Shown: one piece after another, positions 58,917-64,000 of the stretch
Position numbering within the stretch: the first letter of the stretch is position 1
Layout of the letters: each line of letters begins with the position of its first letter
Assembly (NCBI GenBank): GCA_037903355.1
Contig: JBAJFE010000014.1
Coordinates: 6,262,001 to 6,326,000 of the forward strand
Direction: 5' to 3'
Length of the DNA: 64,000 nucleotides
From: Trichuris trichiura
Taxonomy: Eukaryota > Nematoda > Enoplea > Trichinellida > Trichuridae
The notes under the pieces: model-generated
The model's input: only the letters and a program-made list of their open reading frames with translations
The model's database searches: none
Told to the model about the DNA's origin: nothing
Program-made: the position numbers and the translations under genes

Positions 58917-60345
58917 TTTGTTAACATTTTACTCTAAAGATCGAAGTGGAACTAGGAGGTAGTCTGTCTCATCTTTTGCATTCAATAAGTATTGGCTGTA
59001 GCAGCAAACTGCTGACAAACAGAAATGGATAACCGCGTGTTTGGAAAGTAGTCATTTACATGTCGCCTTCACTCAGTCCTCGATATACCCGGCTGATTCT
59101 TCCCAGTCTTACCGCGTTGGACGTGAACAGACCCTGTCGCAATGGACCATGAATAGCAACGTATTTAGCTTGCGCATTTCGTCTAACAGTCTTCAAGTTA
59201 CGCCTTGCTTTACTTCAGATCACAGCATTATGTTTCATATACTTCTTCTATGTTACATATAATGAAGTCTACATTCGAGATAATACCAATCAGAAGTTTT
59301 CAGTTGTTCAGTGTAAAGGCAGCCATTATGGCCCTGCAACTTAACTCAGGTGAAAGACAAGATAAGCTGTCCTTTCTTTAAACACCCAAGGATTGCTTGC
59401 TTTACTCATCTGAGAGATGTGTTAGTACACACACTCTCTCTCGCTTGAATTCTAGGTTTCGCAGCAGCAGGAGGTTGCTCATGAACATCATTACAGGGAA
59501 ATGCTTTTCTCTTTTTTTCGCTTTATCAAATAAAACTTACAGGGACTGAAAATATTTTGTTATTTTCCAGATGGCAAAAATGACACGTTCTTTTCATGCT
59601 TATGCTTATTTTTTTCGTTAAAAGATTATGACACTGGTCTTCCTTCCCGTGCAAAAAGCTACTACTCAGCCTATATTACCGAGGATGAGTCTCGGGGATA
59701 CTGATTAGCTGCAGCTGCTCTGATTTGCTTGCCACCACAAGAATGAAGAAATAGTTTAAGAGAGTATCAAAAATTTAATACCGAGGAGTACGGGTTACGC
59801 GCGGCCTGAAAGCTTCGGGATACAATTATAGTTTTAATTTCCAAACGGGACTTATTCCGCAAGAAGAAACAACTTAAGAAAGAGAGTAGACATTATGGAC
59901 GGGGATCAGAACTATGAGAAAACGCTGCCAGTGCTGTTCATTCGTCTGTCAGCAGCATCGTATGGGACTTGACGAACTCGAGTAAAAGGATATTGGCTGG
60001 CAGCTACATGAGGACAGGAAAGTGGCACAAATTATTAAGGCTTGGTACTGTTCCGTCACATTCCTTCATAAAAGAAAAATTAGGTGCAAATTTAGCTCCT
60101 TCGTAAAAGCGAACCTGTGTTATTGTCAACTAAAAATTCCTCCCCTGTATTTTTCTGGGATAGGTTTTCAGTAAAGCCAGTTGGAGCCTTCCAGTAGCAC
60201 GCAGTGGATAGGTTTTCTCAGGAAGTTACTTGTTAGTGTTTGTATCTGTGTGATCACAGGGAAATCATAGAATGAGCTCCCATAACTTACGAAGAACGGT
60301 TCACCATCAGGTGGATAAATGTAATGCGTTGCTGATTTTACTTAT
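58917..60345. other. Downstream of UGT gene, nothing secure
   Basis: 59780-59820 has a much decayed hammerhead-like core (GGAGTACGGG...GAAAGCTTCGG). 60060-60130 shares AAAAGCGAAC motifs with 8620-8700. No exon was seen for the missing UGT tail. Confidence 0.4.
59529..59534 (+). promoter_or_regulatory. Candidate polyadenylation signal of the UGT gene
   Basis: AATAAA about 610 nt after the unspliced stop codon; it would favour the transcript ending without the tiny third exon. Confidence 0.4.
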
Positions 60346-60745
60346 ACCGTGTTTCCCCTATTTTAAGGCTGGGTCTTATATTTACTTATGTTCCAAAAAA
60401 CATGGCAGGGCTTATTTTCCAGGAATGTCTTATATTTTCAGCTACCACACTCCACACTTGTTCATTTACGTATGTGCAGGAGCCTATAAGAAGCGTAAAT
60501 GCAAAGGAAGAAAAATATCGAAACACCTAGAAGAAGAACCATAAATGTAAGGCAAGAAAAATGTACAAATACCTACGTTTATTCGAACACAATCATGTCA
60601 CCATTTTCTGGGACGTCTTCATAAATCAACGAATTCTAGATTCCGGCATGAATTTATTGCAGGACCATTGAGCCCAGCCTCTCATGTCTTGCAATAAAGC
60701 TCTCCTTAAACGAGTATTTCTTGTCCAAGCAGCCTGTTCATAGAG

Positions 60746-61193
60746 CAGGGGTGGGGAACGTCCTGCCGGAAAAGCATTCCCTCTCAACCGCTGAGACAAT
60801 CACACATGCATGCGAGATTCAGTGAAACGTAATTGTAGGAGCTTATTCTTTGAAAATGCGATAAACTTATTGTATATGAGAATCCTAATAATAACATAAT
60901 TCTTGCGTAAGAGGCAGGGAGCATCAGGCTGGCTAGGAAGACTGCCTTACCGTCGGCTCTTTGTCGACAAACCGATGTCGTTAGTCTTCGGAGGCAAGTA
61001 GTAGGCGGCACTACTGCGCGCGACGGTAGCATGGACCATCGGCCGCCTACCGACCCGAAGTACTGTTCTTATCTCGCCTTGTCGCTTTGTTCGAGAGGTG
61101 ACTCAAATGGACATACGTGCAGACGAAGCAGGCTATGCTCTCCGGCTGAGTATTCTGCACTGCCGGCGGCAGCAAGAAGGTTCCCCACTCCTG
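60746..61193 (-). mobile_element. hAT MITE, subfamily B
   Basis: CAGGGGTGGGGAACG to CCCCACTCCTG, 448 bp. Flanks TCATAGAG and TTGTAGAG are an imperfect 8-bp duplication. Reverse complement of the type seen at 37280-37741. Confidence 0.85.
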
Positions 61194-62605
61194 TTGTAGA
61201 GCACTGGCAACACAGCTGTCAGTGATTTTGTCCCATGAGTTCTTCACCCAGGTCACAACGTTTTGCAACCTGGGCTTCATAACATTTCCACGCTGATTTC
61301 TCCCCATTTCATTTTCGATGTAGTAATTGATTTCACTGCGCAAATCTTTTTTGAATGGCTTGTTTGTTCCAATATCAATAATCTGGAGATAGGCAGTCAT
61401 TCCTGCGGGAATCATTACCTGATCTATTCTTCTCTCTGAAAGAAACTGTTCTTCATCTCTTTAGAGCAGTGAATGTTGGCTAAATTCCAGACTATCATTC
61501 CTCTTTGGCCACTTCACAAAATAAGTGGCAGCATTAAATCGACCCACCTTCTTATAACTGACTTTGCGCACGAGACGTTTTCGGTTTGAAGTACCTAAAT
61601 TCCTAAGATACGCTCAATTTCGTTTTTCTTTCCCTTTTTAATGATTAAAGGAAGGATTTTCTTTCCGACCAAACGAACTGCCAAAACGCAGATGACGCGC
61701 GCACTTTCATAACTGGTAGAAGGAATGTAGATTAACGAGACTCCCTTATGGTCAACTGTTGTTTGGAATCTTTGTCCCGTAAACACTGCAGTTTCACCCA
61801 CAGCAACCGTGTGGGATAGTTGGTATTTAGGAAAATTGATTCTGTCAACAAAGGACTTGAATTCGAATGCACATTTAATAACTTCAGTATCTTCAAGCTT
61901 GAACAATGTTGTCGTTTCCTTAGTGATAGTTCTTGTCGCTGAAGGAAGCTATCGAGGCATGCTGTGACGCTTTGAATTTTTCCTTGGATATCTCTAAGTG
62001 TAATGCAATTGAAAGGGCAAACTCCTGAATGTCGTGCGTGAAAGCGTGTGCTCTCCTGTCAGCAATCCATTCACAAATAATATTCTCGAGATGAGGAAAT
62101 AGTAGTTGCTGATCTGATCCACAGTTACGCTTCTTTGCATTTCCTTGGTCCATTTTTCACGGAGTTTATTGCATTGTGCTTGCCATTTTCTAACCATTCG
62201 GAGATCGAGCTTCTGTTTGCGTAAGGCCGTCAGATTCCTGCCCTGGAAGTCCTTCACGATTGCTTTCTTGTACTCGACACTATAACTGTTCCTTTTTGCA
62301 GGCATCTTGCCTGAGAGCGAAAATATTATTCCCTTTTCCAAGCAAAATTGCACTTTTGCCTCAATCTGTTGCACAAAATTGCAAAAGTCACGAGGAGAAT
62401 TCGTTCGGACGGATTGCTTCAAAGATCCCTACGAACGGACATGTACCCAATCACTTTACTCGTAAACTCCACAGTTCAGTAATTTAACCATACAAAAGCT
62501 GTATATTTTAAGAAACGATATGCTTGTCACATTTTCCAGCTGACTTGCTAATTATGCCTCTCTGGCGGACGGTCGCAGCTGGGCCTTATTTTCAGGGTAG
62601 GACTT

Positions 62606-63117
62606 TTCTTTTTCTTTTTTCGTAACGGGTTTTTTAATTTTTTTAATCTAAAATTTTCGCGGAATTTTTTACCCGTTGTTCATTAAACGTTTTTTCAAGA
62701 AACGTTTTACGGAGCTTTCGGGTCTTCGCTTGACCCGTCATCAGCGTAAATTGTACCGCCCGTCGGGTCGGTCTTTACGGTTGCAAGCCGTCCCATCCGA
62801 CCAACTTTGGCAGAGACCTACTGCCGTCAGCTCTATCTTGTGCCGTCAGGTATCGGTCCCGCCTAGTCAATCAGACGGCGCAGCGAGCTACCAACCGACC
62901 TCCCACGACGGCGGCACAGGAGCAAATGAGGACCAGCGAGCATTCAATCAACGTTTGCCCGTTTGTTTTAAACAAACGAACAGGTTTTAAACATGCTTTC
63001 CCGCCACTCAGCCTTCATTGTTCCTCGTCCCTCGTTGTCCTCTTCTTTTTTTTTCTTTTCCCTTTTTTTCTTTTTTCTTTTCTTTCTTCTTTTTTCTTTT
63101 TTCTTTTTTTCCCCTTT
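62606..63117 (-). mobile_element. Hammerhead-bearing element, copy 5, with 12-bp target duplication
   Basis: AGGGTAGGACTT is present at 62594-62605 and 63118-63129. Both ends are pyrimidine-rich (a CT tract from about 63038). It contains the hammerhead-like motif 62706-62750, CCGCCCGTCGGGTCGGTC, and conserved blocks shared with 13880-14340 and 50880-51760. No open frame, so it moves, if at all, with help from another element. It interrupts pogo copy 2. Confidence 0.85.
62706..62750 (-). ncRNA. Best-preserved hammerhead-like ribozyme motif
   Basis: Minus strand: stem I TTTACG/CGTAAA (6 bp), CTGATGA, C, GGGTC/GACCC stem II with loop AAGCGAA, GAAA, GC, TC. Every conserved box of a minimal type I hammerhead is present. 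The one oddity is the single C between CTGATGA and stem II. Confidence 0.7.
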
Positions 63118-63180
63118 AGGGTAGGACTTGTATTATCGAGCATTCTAAAAATTCGTGCTAGGGCGTATGTTCATGGGACA

Positions 63181-64000
63181 TCACGGCAGCTACTATTTTT
63201 CTTTTCGGTGGGCTTGTACTTCTTCTATACTGATGCAAAATAAATTGGAGTATTATCAAGAAATTTAAATTAAGGAGAAGAATATATGACGTTTAGAATA
63301 ATTTGCTTCTTTGCCGCTACTCAGTCAACGCGTACGACTTGTTTCTGCACACTCGAGAGCACTTGGGACATAGGTCATAGATTGTATTTCGCGTTTTGAA
63401 ATGTTTTTTACTGTGATGCCATGTGTTGCACGCATTGTTGCCATTTGGCGTGGTTTCACTCGTTTTCTATTCAGCAGTTAAGGTCGTTAATTTTATGAAA
63501 ATAAGACAATAAATCAAAGACAATGACGAAAAATGAGGGTGCGGAAAAGTGCAAACCAAATAAAACGAAATTTTAAAGGCGCATAAAGGTATTGCTATTG
63601 AGAAATTTCTAGTTTTATTTAAGTTTTTATACGGTAAGTTTTCACTGTTCAGATGTTGTTCCATCTTGTTGATACAATGCTGCCTGCGGAAGTCTAATTA
63701 ACAGACAGTCGAGTGAAACCAGGATTTAACCTGTCAATATCAAGTAATAACTACAGCTAATATAAATCCGTATATGCTGGTATCATTGAATAAGTAACAA
63801 TTGGGTAACGCGTGCGTAAATTTTCATGGTAAAGTTTCTGTCCAGTCAGGCTTGTTAATAATCAAGTTTTTACTCCAGAGCTCTCAGGTCCACTCTTGAC
63901 CTTCACTATCGGTAAAGAGTTAGTGGATCTTCAATAGTTATGAGAAACCTACATTTATTTGGATTTGGCTATTTAAAATGAATCATCTGCTGCTGGGGAA
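63181..64000. other. End of window, nothing secure
   Basis: 63880-63915 has a very decayed hammerhead-like core. No exon or transposon end recognised. Confidence 0.4.

Larger units (their letters stand above)
60346..63180 (-). mobile_element. pogo-type transposon copy 2, with nested hAT MITE and hammerhead element
   Basis: The left end CCGTGTTTCCCCTATTTT follows TA at 60346. Transposase on the minus strand: 62400-61994 ([34 protein letters not shown]), 61906-61600 ([63 protein letters not shown]), 61415-61200 ([34 protein letters not shown]). The catalytic Asp after AVAV is mutated and frames change. The right end lies beyond 63129, past an insertion. Confidence 0.8.

Noticed and set aside
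60272..60544. Plus-strand 90-codon frame as the missing UGT C-terminus
   Set aside because: It runs through the pogo terminal repeat at 60346 and has no membrane segment or acceptor.
63000..63115. Phenylalanine-rich open frame
   Set aside because: A translation of the CT-rich tail of the element at 62606-63117.

Overview
The window is animal nuclear DNA: a few intron-split host genes in a sea of decayed transposable elements. Most host introns are only 47-98 nt, while a handful are 2.6-8.1 kb and filled with repeats. Short introns, a UDP-glycosyltransferase, mariner, Merlin, hAT, pogo/Tigger and Penelope-like elements together suggest an invertebrate with a repeat-rich genome. A nematode is plausible but not proven. 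I see no secure tRNA, rRNA, CRISPR or bacterial-type feature.

Three host genes could be rebuilt exon by exon with consistent splice phases. (1) 567-5881, minus: a LENG8/THP3-like SAC3-GANP domain protein (11 exons, 681 aa). (2) 11863-40060, minus: SKI3/TTC37, the TPR scaffold of the SKI complex (18 exons, 1294 aa, 28 kb). Three of its introns (7.0, 7.2 and 8.1 kb) hold most of the repeats in the middle of the window. One apparent intron is only 26 nt. (3) 52474-58916, plus: a UDP-glucuronosyl/UDP-glycosyltransferase in two clear exons. It has a 5 kb intron carrying a mariner, and its usual C-terminal membrane tail was not found.

Mobile DNA by region. LENG8 intron 4 holds a Tigger-type element (2197-3877) with a hAT MITE nested in it, and a near-perfect palindrome (4214-4430). 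SKI3 intron 11 (13.2-20.4 kb) holds pogo, a Penelope-like foldback, a broken histone H3 copy, a BED zinc-finger fragment and a Ty3/gypsy integrase. SKI3 intron 8 (22.2-29.3 kb) holds Merlin, a hAT C-terminus and Penelope GIY-YIG remnants. SKI3 intron 5 (29.9-38.0 kb) holds a Jerky-type transposase and a nest of mariner, pogo and hAT. Intergenic 40-52 kb holds another Jerky-type copy, a hammerhead-bearing foldback and a 1.7-kb hAT transposase gene. From 60.3 kb there is a second pogo copy with two further insertions.

The most unusual signal is a dispersed 38-45 nt motif that fits a minimal type I hammerhead ribozyme: CTGANGA, a stem-loop with compensated arms, GAAAGCTC, and a stem I closed by flanking bases. 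It occurs at least 15 times, in good or decayed form. Two copies lie just 3' of Penelope-like GIY-YIG coding remnants, on the same strand. Others sit inside palindromic elements or an approximately 0.5-kb element with a 12-bp target duplication.
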